Origin: Sphingomonas sanxanigenens DSM 19645 = NX02
Lineage (GTDB): Bacteria > Pseudomonadota > Alphaproteobacteria > Sphingomonadales > Sphingomonadaceae
Length of the DNA: 64,000 nucleotides
Reading direction: 5' to 3'
Assembly: GCF_000512205.2 (NCBI RefSeq)
Contig: NZ_CP006644.1
Coordinates: 1,792,520-1,856,519 of the forward strand
Shown in pieces: positions 35,581-44,052 of the stretch. Numbering within the stretch: the first letter of the stretch is position 1; the number at the start of each line of letters is the position of its first letter. A program made the translations under genes and the position numbers. The notes under the pieces were generated by a model. It saw only the letters and a program-made list of their open reading frames with translations. It made no database searches and was not told the origin of the DNA.

Positions 35581-36130
35581 CCGCAATCTCCGCCAGCGAC
35601 GCGCGCAACGTCCTGCGGCCGCGCGCGAGCAGGCTTTCCAGCGCCTCGACGCTGATCCCCATCACTGCGGCCGCCTCTCCATTGGACAATTCCTGATAAT
35701 ATTGCAGCACGATCGCTTCGCGCTGGCGATCCGGTAGCGCCCGAAGCGCGCGGCCGACCCGGTCCGACATTTCGGCTTCGACCAGCCCCGCGTCGGGCGC
35801 TGCTTCGGGATCGGCGCGGTCCGGCAATGTGCCGGGCAGATCCTCGCGCCGTTTGCGTAAGCGATCGTAGCAGAGGTTGATCGCCACGCGGTGCAGCCAG
35901 GTGTCGAACCGCGCACCGCCCGTCCGCCAGCGCCCCGCCTGCCGCCACAGCCGCACGAAGCTCTCCTGTGCGACATCTTCGGCCTCCGCAGGATCGCCGA
36001 GCATCCGTGTCGCCAGTCGCAGCAGGCGCGGCAGCTTGCGGTCGACCATGGTCCGTGCGGCAAAGCCGTCGCCGCGTCCGATCCGGTCGAGTAGCGCGAC
36101 GTCCTCGTCGTCGCCGGAGTCGGCGGTCAA
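35573..36130 (-). CDS. ECF-type RNA polymerase sigma factor
   Basis: 185 aa with TTG start at 36130; GGAG stands about 9 nt before it. Sigma2 region: LPRLLRLATRMLGDPAEAEDVAQESFVRLW and WLHRVAINLCYDRLRKRRE. Sigma4 region: LRALPDRQREAIVLQYYQELSNGEAAAVMGISVEALESLLARGRRTLR. The linker and lengths are normal for ECF sigma factors. The downstream membrane protein and Spy-like periplasmic protein point to control by envelope state. No autoregulated promoter could be identified with confidence. Confidence 0.92.
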   Translation of the reverse strand: MTADSGDDEDVALLDRIGRGDGFAARTMVDRKLPRLLRLATRMLGDPAEAEDVAQESFVRLWRQAGRWRTGGARFDTWLHRVAINLCYDRLRKRREDLPGTLPDRADPEAAPDAGLVEAEMSDRVGRALRALPDRQREAIVLQYYQELSNGEAAAVMGISVEALESLLARGRRTLRASLAEIADG

Positions 36131-36151
36131 GCGGGTGGTCTCCGGCCGCGT

Positions 36152-36526
36152 TCAATCGTCGGCGGCCTTCCTGCCTGCCGTGCGCTCCTCGGGCATGACC
36201 ATCCCGTCGCCATTCGCATCGAGCCGCTTGAAGCGGCGCGCAAGCAGAGTGTCGATTTCGCTCGCTTCCAGTTGGCCGTCACCATTGGCATCGAGCCTGC
36301 CGAACATGCGTGACGGATCGCGCTTCGCGTTCTTGCGGCCCGCAGCCCATTCCTCCTTGCTGATCTTGGCGTCGCCATTCGCATCGGCACGCAACAGTCG
36401 CTGGCGACCGGCTGCCTGAAAATCGGCGAGCGATACGCCCTCACCCTCGCCGGCGGCGAGGGCAGGGATCGGCATCGCCAGCAAGGCCGCCGCCATCGTG
36501 ATCAGGTTCATCTCGACTCGCAACAT
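36152..36526 (-). CDS. Exported EF-hand calcium-binding protein
   Basis: 124 aa from ATG at 36526, preceded by GGAGG with 7-nt spacing. A signal peptide (about 1-25, ending PALAA) leads to three EF-hand loops: DANGDAKISKEE, DANGDGQLEASE and DANGDGMVMPEE, with intervening helices rich in Arg/Lys. It is a small periplasmic calcium-binding protein of unknown partner. It lies 21 nt upstream of the ECF sigma gene on the same strand and may share its transcript. Confidence 0.86.
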   Translation of the reverse strand: MLRVEMNLITMAAALLAMPIPALAAGEGEGVSLADFQAAGRQRLLRADANGDAKISKEEWAAGRKNAKRDPSRMFGRLDANGDGQLEASEIDTLLARRFKRLDANGDGMVMPEERTAGRKAADD

Positions 36527-36581
36527 TATCCGACCTCCAGCAGGCAGCGTCTCTCTCTCCGCGCGGGAGAGGCATTTCCTA

Positions 36582-36884
36582 TCACCATCCCCGGCGATTA
36601 TGCTTCTTGGCATAGATCCTGGCGCTTGCGCGATCCTGGCGCGCGTGCAGACGGGCGCGTTCGCGATAGCTGAAGTGACCGTCGGAGCGCATCCGCGCCT
36701 CGGTGCGGCCGATGCGATATTGCTGCCGGCCCAGCCGGTAGGTCTCACGCGGGGTGAGTTCGCCCGATCGCCAGCCCTGCGCAATGCGATCACGCTGGTT
36801 GTGCTGGCGTCCGTTAACACCCGCGACGGCGGGGGTCGCGACAAGGGTGCCGATCGCGGCGATGGCGAGGATGATCCGCTTCAT
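36582..36884 (-). CDS. Small exported basic protein
   Basis: 100 aa from ATG at 36884, which has GGGAG at correct distance (the ATG two codons upstream is too close to it). A signal peptide (MKRIILAIAAIGTLVATPAVA) is followed by a very basic, Arg/Gln/Tyr-rich mature part containing LTPRETYRLGRQQYRIGRTEARMRSDG and FSYRERARLHARQDRAS, a duplicated helix-like unit. I do not recognise a function. Similar Arg-rich periplasmic proteins are common near stress genes in alphaproteobacteria. Confidence 0.75.
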   Translation of the reverse strand: MKRIILAIAAIGTLVATPAVAGVNGRQHNQRDRIAQGWRSGELTPRETYRLGRQQYRIGRTEARMRSDGHFSYRERARLHARQDRASARIYAKKHNRRGW

Positions 36885-37050
36885 GTCCATACTCCCGAAA
36901 CGCTTTCACGCGGCCGCCACGCATGCGGCGGCCATCGCTTGAACGGGGCAGGCGCGCATATCCGTCGCGCTTTTTTTCGGGAGGCCGGAATCAGAAGGGG
37001 CCGCCGGATCGCTCCGGCGGCCCCATCCGATCAAATCGATCGTGATCGGC

Positions 37051-37434
37051 TTACTTGGTGTGGCAGCTCTGCGCGCCCTTGCCGGGCAGCGTGATCGTGA
37101 CTTCCTCGCCGTTGCCGGCCAGCTTGACGCCATCGGCCTCGAAGGCTTCGCCGGCCGCCGCCGCCTTCAGGACATTGGCCTTGCCGTCCTTCTCGGTGCG
37201 CAGGTTCGCCGTCATGTCGTCGGTCATGAAGTCGACATAAGCGACGCTGTTGTCCTTGCAGCGATAGATCTTCTGCGCCTTGATCATCAGCGGCATCGGC
37301 GTCGCGACGTTCGCCGCGTTCAACTCCGCGCTCTCGGCATCGTTCGCCGTGTCGACGGTGGTGGAGGTTTCGCTGCCGCAGCCGGCAAGCGCGAGGAGAG
37401 CCGCCATGGCGGCAAGCGGAAGGGAATGCTTCAT
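37051..37434 (-). CDS. MliC-like lipoprotein (membrane-bound lysozyme inhibitor family candidate)
   Basis: 127 aa from ATG at 37434. A type II signal peptide ends in the lipobox LALAGC, so the mature protein is a lipoprotein beginning with Cys-Gly-Ser. The C-terminal domain, from IYRCKDNSVAYVDFMTDD through VKLAGNGEEVTITLPGKG to QSCHTK, follows the MliC pattern of paired Cys with short beta strands. MliC proteins inhibit C-type lysozyme in the periplasm. Match is by pattern only, so confidence in function is moderate. Confidence 0.7.
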   Translation of the reverse strand: MKHSLPLAAMAALLALAGCGSETSTTVDTANDAESAELNAANVATPMPLMIKAQKIYRCKDNSVAYVDFMTDDMTANLRTEKDGKANVLKAAAAGEAFEADGVKLAGNGEEVTITLPGKGAQSCHTK

Positions 37435-37833
37435 GGTCATAGCATCCATGCAATGAAGAGCGCTTTGCAGTGCGTCAACTGTAACAATGTTACAACGCGT
37501 TGGCAGCGTCGTGCCACCCCCCTCCCGCACAGCCGTTCGATTTGCCATCAAGAAGAACATATCTGACCGGATGCAAATAGAGTGCCCACGCATGCGGGAT
37601 TCAAAATATGAGTGTCGAGTTGAAACGCGTTATGCTGCCATGCAGCGACTGATTGGCGAAAACTCACCGGAGTTCGTCTAGACGCATCGCTTCGCAGCGT
37701 GCGTCCATCACAGCTTGAAAACACTGCGGGCGTGGCTGCAGGTGACATAAATTTTAGTCGGAACGAGGTGCACCCTTTAAAGTCGGGACTGTCGGCCCCC
37801 CCCCGCAAAAATTTTTTTTGCAGTGCACAAGTT
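37435..37833. other. Intergenic region with 15-bp palindrome TGTAAC-AAT-GTTACA
   Basis: About 400 nt without a credible gene. A perfect palindrome at 37480-37494 lies 46 nt upstream of the MliC-like start, overlapping the likely promoter, and is an operator candidate. The GC content drops locally, and 37795-37822 holds a C-tract followed by GCAAAAA/TTTTTGC, an A/T-rich hairpin just past the polymerase gene's stop that could act in termination. Confidence 0.5.
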
Positions 37834-39141
37834 TTACTCATGAAATTCTGCCATCTCGGGTATCCGGCCGAACGCGATTTTCGTGCCGACCGAATCGATG
37901 CGCCCCCCCGTCAATGGCCCCAGCGTCACCGCGTTGCGGCCGAAACGCTCATTGATCCGGTCCATTGCGCGGCTGAGCGACAAGGTGCGCGTCTCGCGCG
38001 CCAGCGGGTCGTGGGGGTCGAGCAGCGCGAACAGCGAATCCTGTTCGCCCGCCACTGGCTCGATCTCCGCCAAGGTCACGCCCACCATCCGTACGCGAAA
38101 GCCCCCCGGGCGGGCGCGGCCGGTGGCGACGAGCTGTGGCCAGAGATGCTCGAGCGCGGCGAGCATCGCGAAACTGTCCTGCGTGGACGGCAGTCGGCGG
38201 CTGATCCGCCATGCGCTCTTGTCGTTCTCGAAGCGGACGTGGAGCACCAGCAGCCGCGCGTAATAGCCCTCGCGGCGTAGCCGGCTCGCCGCTTTCAGCG
38301 CGAGGCGGCGGGCGGTGAGCCGGGCCGGCTCGGGGCCCCGGTTGCGCGGCGAAAGGACATGGCTGTGGCCGACGGTGCGATGCTGCGTCGGCTTTTCCGG
38401 CAGATCGACGCCGTGGAGCAGCCACCACAGCCGGTCGCCATTGACGCCGCCCCATGCCGAACCGGCATCGCGCGGCCGGCGCGCGCAGAGTTCGGCGATG
38501 TCGTTGATCCCCTCGCGTGCAAGGCGTCGCTCCATCTTCGCGCCGATGCCGGCGATGTCGGTGAGCTTGAGATCGAAGAGGCGTCCGGGGAGCTGGTCGG
38601 CTGACAGCACGACCAGCCCGTCCGGCTTCATCATGTCCGATGCCAGTTTGGCAAGCAACCGATTGGGCGCGATGCCGATCGAGGAGGTCAGGCATTCGCC
38701 CACATTAGCGCGGATGCCGGCCTTGATCCGCGCGGCGAGCGCACGTGCTTGCGCCTCGCTATTCTCATTGTCGAGGAGGCGGCAGGCGACCTCGTCGATC
38801 GAGCAGACGCGCGTGACCGGGACATGCTTCCACACCTCCGCGATCACAGCATCGTGGAATTCGACATAGCGGCTGTGCTGCGCAGGCACGACGACGATGT
38901 CGCGGCATCGCTGCCTGGCCTCCCACACCGGGGTGCCGGTGCCGATGCCGAAGCGCTTGGCCTCCACCGAGGCAGCGATCGCAACGGTAGTATCCGTGTT
39001 CACAGGTGCGACGATGATCGGCCGTCCCCGCAGGGCGACATCGAGTTGCTGCTCGACGCTGGCGAAATAGCTGTTCAGGTCGAGGAACAGCCAGCGCAGC
39101 GGTCGCGGCGGCAGATCGGGCGCGGGGCAACTCGTTCCCAT
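37834..39141 (-). CDS. Y-family translesion DNA polymerase (DinB/UmuC-like)
   Basis: 435 aa. The palm/fingers have LFLDLNSYFASVEQQL with catalytic Asp21, and SIDEVAC with Asp116/Glu117; both catalytic acids are intact, unlike ImuB. The thumb has the helix-hairpin-helix DIAGIGAKMERRLAREGI, and a little-finger domain follows. An N-terminal extension of about 15 residues precedes the palm. A GTTC-N7-GTTC LexA box lies just upstream, so it belongs to the SOS response. No imuA or dnaE2 gene is adjacent. Confidence 0.9.
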   Translation of the reverse strand: MGTSCPAPDLPPRPLRWLFLDLNSYFASVEQQLDVALRGRPIIVAPVNTDTTVAIAASVEAKRFGIGTGTPVWEARQRCRDIVVVPAQHSRYVEFHDAVIAEVWKHVPVTRVCSIDEVACRLLDNENSEAQARALAARIKAGIRANVGECLTSSIGIAPNRLLAKLASDMMKPDGLVVLSADQLPGRLFDLKLTDIAGIGAKMERRLAREGINDIAELCARRPRDAGSAWGGVNGDRLWWLLHGVDLPEKPTQHRTVGHSHVLSPRNRGPEPARLTARRLALKAASRLRREGYYARLLVLHVRFENDKSAWRISRRLPSTQDSFAMLAALEHLWPQLVATGRARPGGFRVRMVGVTLAEIEPVAGEQDSLFALLDPHDPLARETRTLSLSRAMDRINERFGRNAVTLGPLTGGRIDSVGTKIAFGRIPEMAEFHE

Positions 39142-39146
39142 GCAGG

Positions 39147-39161
39147 GAACATTATGGGAAC
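39147..39161 (-). promoter_or_regulatory. LexA (SOS) box of the Y-family polymerase
   Basis: On the minus strand GTTCCCATAATGTTC, a perfect match to the alphaproteobacterial consensus GTTC-N7-GTTC. It ends 5 nt before the polymerase start codon and lies between that gene and the DNA glycosylase gene, so the polymerase has its own SOS control despite the tight spacing. Confidence 0.85.
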
Positions 39162-39174
39162 ATCGAATGGAAAG

Positions 39175-39684
39175 CTAGTCGGTGGCGACGAGCGGACGGA
39201 GGCGCAGCCAATCGGCTTGCCGAACGGCGGTGGTGACCGCGCAGGCACCGCTGCTCGACAGCAGCCGGATTATTTCATAGCCCTCCGCCACGGGCCCGAG
39301 CTGGCTCAGGCCCAGCCGCGCCGCTGTGGCGCCGTTGAAGGCGATCGCGCGGAGCGCCGGCAATGAGCGTACGACCGCAGCGAGGTCTCGCACGCGGGGA
39401 TCACGGATCGCGCTGTCGAGGCTGCCGGCGCGGGTCGCGTCGGCGATGACATCCCATAGGCCGATGCCGTGGCGGAGAAGCGCCGCGAGACGGTCATCAT
39501 AGGCCAGCGCGGGAAGATCCTCGCCGGTCACTAGTCCCATCAGCCGCCAGAAATGATTGCCGCGATTGGCATAATATTCGCCCGCCGCGAGCGATTTCTC
39601 GCCAGGCAGGCTGCCGAGCACGAGCAGCCGGGTGCCGGCATCGGCGACGAGCGGGAAGGAGGCCTTTCGGGGAACGGACGTCAT
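39175..39684 (-). CDS. Uracil-DNA-glycosylase-superfamily enzyme, DNA-deoxyinosine glycosylase type
   Basis: 169 aa. Motif 1 region GSLPGEKSLAAGEYYANRGNHFW and the following GLWDVIADATRAGSLDSAI match the Mug/family-6 hypoxanthine-DNA glycosylase group. The second active-site motif, normally LPSTSPA-like, reads LSSSGACAV here, so base preference or activity may differ. Start overlaps the preceding gene's stop (ATGA). It sits directly upstream of an SOS polymerase, which fits a base-excision repair role. Confidence 0.78.
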   Translation of the reverse strand: MTSVPRKASFPLVADAGTRLLVLGSLPGEKSLAAGEYYANRGNHFWRLMGLVTGEDLPALAYDDRLAALLRHGIGLWDVIADATRAGSLDSAIRDPRVRDLAAVVRSLPALRAIAFNGATAARLGLSQLGPVAEGYEIIRLLSSSGACAVTTAVRQADWLRLRPLVATD

Positions 39685-40514
39685 ACCCCTTCAGATCGGG
39701 CGATGCCGGTGGGCGCGCAAGCGTCGCCGTCGGCGAGCAGGTCGTTGACCACCGCGCCGCGGGTTTCGACCAGCAGCGTGATCGCGCGGTCCATCGCATC
39801 GTCGAAGCGGCGGCGGCGCGCGTCACTCACCGCGTCGCGATAGAAATGACAGAGGTTGGCGGCGGCGAGCGGCGAACCGAACGCCGCCATGTAGCGGCCG
39901 CACAGGTCGGAGCCGCCCGCGGCGATTTCGGCGATCATCGCCGGCGTCAGCAAGCCGACATGGTCGATCGCGGGGAAGGGGTGGCGGGTCGCCATTCGCG
40001 TGAGCAGCTGGGGGCCAGCAATCGTGCGGGGGATGGGACCATCGGTGTGCCGGCGCACGATCTCCTCGACCGCCCACCGATAGGTCGCGAAGCGCGGATC
40101 GTCCGGCGCGCTGCCGAGGATCGCGCCGTTGATGTTTTCGGGGCCGATCGTCGGGCACCGGTTTCGATCGAGCAGCAGCGCGCGTTCGCGGATACCGAAG
40201 AATCCCGGTGTCGCGTCGATCGCCAGCGAATCCGGATCGAAGATCAGCACGTCGGCATCGATCCAGACCACGAAGCCCGCGCCGCGATCGAACAGCCGCT
40301 GCATCAGCACCAGCCGCGCGATGTCGGTCATCGGGCCGGTTTGGGGGCCGCAGATTGCGCGGAACCAGTCCGGCACAGCCTCGAAGAAGCGATCGGTGAA
40401 GGCGTAGCCATAGCTCCGCGCAGCCGCCCACTGCCGCACCGAATCGAGGCAGCGCGCAATCCAGCCGGGCAGCGACGGCGCTTCATAGGCCTGGAGGATC
40501 GTGATCGGCGGCAT
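39681..40514 (-). CDS. Glycosyltransferase-like protein with GT-A fold
   Basis: 277 aa. It starts with TILQAYEAPSLPGWIARCL and carries the DxD-type metal motif in GFVVWIDADVLIFDPDS near residue 87, followed by GFFGIRERALLLDR and INGAILGSAPDD, all like nucleotide-sugar-dependent GT-A transferases. No membrane span. A ATGA overlap with a DNA glycosylase gene is odd for a sugar transferase and may only reflect packing. Acceptor and donor are unknown. Confidence 0.65.
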   Translation of the reverse strand: MPPITILQAYEAPSLPGWIARCLDSVRQWAAARSYGYAFTDRFFEAVPDWFRAICGPQTGPMTDIARLVLMQRLFDRGAGFVVWIDADVLIFDPDSLAIDATPGFFGIRERALLLDRNRCPTIGPENINGAILGSAPDDPRFATYRWAVEEIVRRHTDGPIPRTIAGPQLLTRMATRHPFPAIDHVGLLTPAMIAEIAAGGSDLCGRYMAAFGSPLAAANLCHFYRDAVSDARRRRFDDAMDRAITLLVETRGAVVNDLLADGDACAPTGIARSEGV

Positions 40515-40576
40515 GCCCGGTTGCTTCTCCTCATACCGGGCTGGCGGGGGCGGCCCGGAGCGCCTAAATCGACCCC

Positions 40577-42502
40577 GTGTCCGAGAAGCCCCAAAGTCCC
40601 GATCGTTTCAACGAGGAAAAAGCCACCTACGCCATCCGCGGAACCGACGTGCCCGACATCGAGGCGGGCGTCGCGGCGATCCGCGAGGTGGTGAAGACCC
40701 TGCCGCAGCGCCCCGGCGTGTATCGCATGCAGGATGCGCGCGGCGACGTGCTCTATGTCGGCAAGGCGCGCAGCCTGAAGAACCGGGTGACAAACTACAT
40801 CCAGGTCGCCCGACTGCCCAGGCGACTGAGCCGGATGGTCGCGCAGACCCGCTCGATGACGATCGTCACGACCAACAACGAGGCCGAGGCGCTGTTGCTG
40901 GAAGCGCAACTCATCAAGCGTTTCCGCCCCGCCTACAACGTGCTGCTGCGCGACGACAAAAGCTTTCCGTTCATATTGCTGCGCTCGGATCATGAATATC
41001 CGCGCATTCAGAAGCATCGCGGCGCGCGCCGCTTCAAGGGCGATTATTTCGGGCCGTTCGCGAGCGCTGGGGAGGTCGGGCGAACGCTCAACGCGCTCCA
41101 GAAATTGTTCCTGCTCAGAAGCTGCACCGACAGCTTCTTCAACAATCGCGATCGACCCTGCCTGCTGTACCAGATCAAGCGCTGCTCGGCGCCCTGCACG
41201 GGCAAGATCGACGAGACCGGCTATCGCGAATTGGTGGGCGACGCGCGCGACTTCCTTTCGGGCCGTTCGACCAAGGTCCAGGCCAAGCTGGCGGAATCGA
41301 TGCAGAAGGCCAGCGCCAACCTGGATTTCGAGCAGGCGGCGGTGTTGCGGGACCGGTTGCGCGCGATGACCTTCATCCAGGGCAGCCAGGCGGTGAATGC
41401 CGAGGGTGTCGGCGATGCCGACGTGTTCGCGCTGGCGCACAAGGGCGGCACCATGTGCGTGCAGGCCTTCTTCATCCGCGGCGGCCAGAACTGGGGCCAC
41501 CGCGCCTTCTTCCCCGCGCACACCGCCGAGGTTGCGGAGGACGAGGTGCTCGCGAGCACGCTGATGCAATTCTACGAGGAAGTGCCGCCGCCGCGCACCA
41601 TCCTTACCGACCGCGTGCTGCCCGAGGCCGAACTGCTCGGCGAAGCGCTATGCGAGCGCGCCGGGCACAAGGTGACCGTGTCGGTGCCGCAGCGCGGCGA
41701 CCGCCGCCGATTGATCGACCAGGCCAGCCGCAACGCGGTGGAAGCGCTCGACCGGCGGCTCGCCGAATCGACCACCCAGGCGCGCATCTTCCGCGAGATC
41801 GGCGAACTGCTGGAGTTGGAAGGCCCGCCCGACCGCATCGAGATCTATGACAACAGTCACATCCAGGGCACCAACGCGCTCGGCGCGATGGTGGTCGCGG
41901 GCCCCGAGGGGTTCCGCAAAGGCGGCTATCGCAAGTTCAACATCCGCAAGAAGGACACGGTGCCCGGCGACGACTTCGCGATGATGCGCGAGGTGATGGA
42001 ACGCCGCTTCGGCCGCGCGCTCGACGAGGATCCTGATCGCGAGAGCGGCGAATGGCCGGATCTGCTGTTGATCGACGGCGGCAAGGGGCAGGTGAGCGCG
42101 GTGAAGGGCGTGCTCGACGCGCTGGGCATTGAGGATGTGCCTTTCGTCGGCGTCTCCAAGGGGCCGGATCGCAATGCCGGGCGCGAGATCTTTCACTTCC
42201 CCGATGGCCGCGAACTGACCTTGCCGGTCAATTCGCCGGTGCTGTTCCACCTCCAGCGCCTGCGCGACGAAGCACACCGCTTCGCGATCGGCGCGCACCG
42301 CCAGAAGCGCGCGAAGGCGATCACCACGAGCCCGCTGGACGAGGTTCCCGGCATCGGCCCCGCCCGCAAGAAGGCGCTGCTGCTCCACTTCGGTTCGGCC
42401 AAGGCCGTGCGCGGCGCCGCGCTGGAGGATCTTAAGAAGGCGCCGGGCGTGTCGGCGGCGATGGCGCAGGCGGTGTACGACTTTTTCCACGCGGGCGGGT
42501 GA
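40577..42502 (+). CDS. uvrC: UvrABC excinuclease subunit C
   Basis: 641 aa with GTG start. GIY-YIG nuclease domain (about 45-125: RPGVYRMQDARGDVLYVGKA), Cys-rich segment CLLYQIKRCSAPC, UvrB-interacting UVR motif (about 235-270), the RNase H-like 5' nuclease with IEIYDNSHIQGTNALGAMVV and LLLIDGGKGQ, and a C-terminal helix-hairpin-helix VPGIGPARKKALL. It makes both incisions in nucleotide excision repair. Transcribed divergently from the glycosyltransferase-like gene with 62 nt between; no SOS box was seen there. Confidence 0.97.
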   Translation: MSEKPQSPDRFNEEKATYAIRGTDVPDIEAGVAAIREVVKTLPQRPGVYRMQDARGDVLYVGKARSLKNRVTNYIQVARLPRRLSRMVAQTRSMTIVTTNNEAEALLLEAQLIKRFRPAYNVLLRDDKSFPFILLRSDHEYPRIQKHRGARRFKGDYFGPFASAGEVGRTLNALQKLFLLRSCTDSFFNNRDRPCLLYQIKRCSAPCTGKIDETGYRELVGDARDFLSGRSTKVQAKLAESMQKASANLDFEQAAVLRDRLRAMTFIQGSQAVNAEGVGDADVFALAHKGGTMCVQAFFIRGGQNWGHRAFFPAHTAEVAEDEVLASTLMQFYEEVPPPRTILTDRVLPEAELLGEALCERAGHKVTVSVPQRGDRRRLIDQASRNAVEALDRRLAESTTQARIFREIGELLELEGPPDRIEIYDNSHIQGTNALGAMVVAGPEGFRKGGYRKFNIRKKDTVPGDDFAMMREVMERRFGRALDEDPDRESGEWPDLLLIDGGKGQVSAVKGVLDALGIEDVPFVGVSKGPDRNAGREIFHFPDGRELTLPVNSPVLFHLQRLRDEAHRFAIGAHRQKRAKAITTSPLDEVPGIGPARKKALLLHFGSAKAVRGAALEDLKKAPGVSAAMAQAVYDFFHAGG

Positions 42503-42539
42503 AGGGGGGCGGTCGCGTGCGGAAGATCGCATGCTGTCA

Positions 42540-43070
42540 TCACAGCGGTTCGGGTCGGAATGCCGATATCAGTGCCGGCGGGTTGAGCAGCGCAACGGAC
42601 CTGCGTTCGATCCCATCGGCGTCCTCGCTGTCCGAAACGCTCACGAACAGCGTCACATCGGCCAGCTTGTCGGCGCGTTCGGCGCGAAGAAGGGCCAGCG
42701 CATCGGTCATCGCCTCGATCGTGCGATCGAAATGCGCGGGGGAGGATGTACCGCCGATCACTTCGGCGAACAGCGGCTTGTTGATGCGGCGCATGAAGAC
42801 ATCGCCATGCGCATCTTCGCTCCATTCCTCGGGCGTCCAGCGCAGATAGGCTTCATACGCCGGCGTCATCTCGTCGGCCTCCGCCTCGGATGCGCGCCTG
42901 CGCTCGAAATCTTCCTCGGTTGCGGCCCAGAAGCCCACGCTGCCGCCATCGTCATCGGTCAGCAGGCAGATTGCATAGAGCCTATGCCGCCCGATCGATG
43001 CCAGAAGATCGTCGGCCACCGCGATCACTGCCTCGCCAAGGTCTTTCGTGATTGCCTTCCAGTCTATCAT
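42540..43070 (-). CDS. DUF4303 family protein
   Basis: 176 aa from ATG at 43070 with CAGGAGCGAG ahead. The sequence is acidic and soluble with the pattern of DUF4303: YAICLLTDDDGGSVGFWAATEEDFER, YLRWTPEEWSEDAHGD, and a C-terminal DVTLFVSVSDSEDADGIERRS. Such proteins are found near contact-dependent or polymorphic toxin immunity genes and as singletons; here it is alone, convergent with uvrC. Function unknown. Confidence 0.75.
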   Translation of the reverse strand: MIDWKAITKDLGEAVIAVADDLLASIGRHRLYAICLLTDDDGGSVGFWAATEEDFERRRASEAEADEMTPAYEAYLRWTPEEWSEDAHGDVFMRRINKPLFAEVIGGTSSPAHFDRTIEAMTDALALLRAERADKLADVTLFVSVSDSEDADGIERRSVALLNPPALISAFRPEPL

Positions 43071-43351
43071 TCTCGCTCCTGAAGCCGTTGAAGCCGTGCG
43101 CTTGCCTGCAGTGCGCGTGATCGCCCACCGACAACGGCGCGAAGGTGACAAAGGTTACGGAGGATTTCGCCGCGTTTGTGCCTCCTGTCCGTTTCTGCGC
43201 CGAGTCGGACGCCGATGGTTCAACGCGGGCGGGGTTTCGCTGCGCGGTGGTCTATCGAAAGCGCGCGCCCCTATTGAATCGGGAATGCGCCCGTCGCCGA
43301 TAGCCCGTCAAACCCCATTGACCCCCCGCAGTTGCGCCCTAACCCGGCACG

Positions 43352-43963
43352 ATGCACGTCCGCGCCGCCGCCATCATTTGTTCGATCCGCGTGCACGGCG
43401 AGCATGGCGCGATCGTGCGGGCGCTGACGCCGGAGGATGGCCTTCTGCCCGGCTATGTCCGTGGTGGGCGATCCCGGCGGCTGCGGCCGGTGTTGATCCC
43501 GGGCAATCTCGTCGAGGCGGAGTTCAGGGCGCGGTCGGAGGAGCAGCTGGCGGGCCTGACCGTCGAACTGCTGCACAGCCGGGCGCCGCTGTTGGCAGAA
43601 CCGCTGGCCGCGGCCGCGATCGACTGGGTGACCGCGCTGACCGCCGCGACCTTGCCCGAAGGAATGCCGGTGCCCGCGCTTCACGACGCGCTCGACGGGG
43701 TGCTGGCGGCGATCGAGGCGGCGCCGGCGGCAAGGGGCTGGGCCGCCTCGCTGGCACGCTACGAGCAACTCGTGCTGCGCGAACTCGGCTATGGCGCGGA
43801 GGCGGGGGCCGAGCTGTTGGTCCAGGCCGACTGGCCGGGCATCCTTGCCGCGCTGGAGCGCACTGGCATGCGGCTGGGTGACGAACTGCTCACTGGCCGC
43901 CGCGGCGAGGTGCTCGCTGCGCGCGAGCGACTGGTAATGCGGCTGAAGCGCGCCGCCGGCTGA
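43352..43963 (+). CDS. recO: DNA repair protein RecO
   Basis: 203 aa, short for RecO (usually about 240). N-terminal OB-fold: [34 protein letters not shown], typical for alphaproteobacterial RecO, then a helical C-terminal domain ([12 protein letters not shown]). No zinc-binding Cys cluster is present. RecO helps load RecA onto SSB-coated DNA with RecR. A gap of about 280 nt without other genes lies before it; leuB follows. Confidence 0.88.
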   Translation: MHVRAAAIICSIRVHGEHGAIVRALTPEDGLLPGYVRGGRSRRLRPVLIPGNLVEAEFRARSEEQLAGLTVELLHSRAPLLAEPLAAAAIDWVTALTAATLPEGMPVPALHDALDGVLAAIEAAPAARGWAASLARYEQLVLRELGYGAEAGAELLVQADWPGILAALERTGMRLGDELLTGRRGEVLAARERLVMRLKRAAG

Positions 43964-44052
43964 TCGCTCTGGGGGCAGGTCAGTGCGACGCACCCTTGCG
44001 ACTTCGCCGCGGTGCGGGCATGGGCGCGCGGTCAGGAATGAGGGAGATCCAC

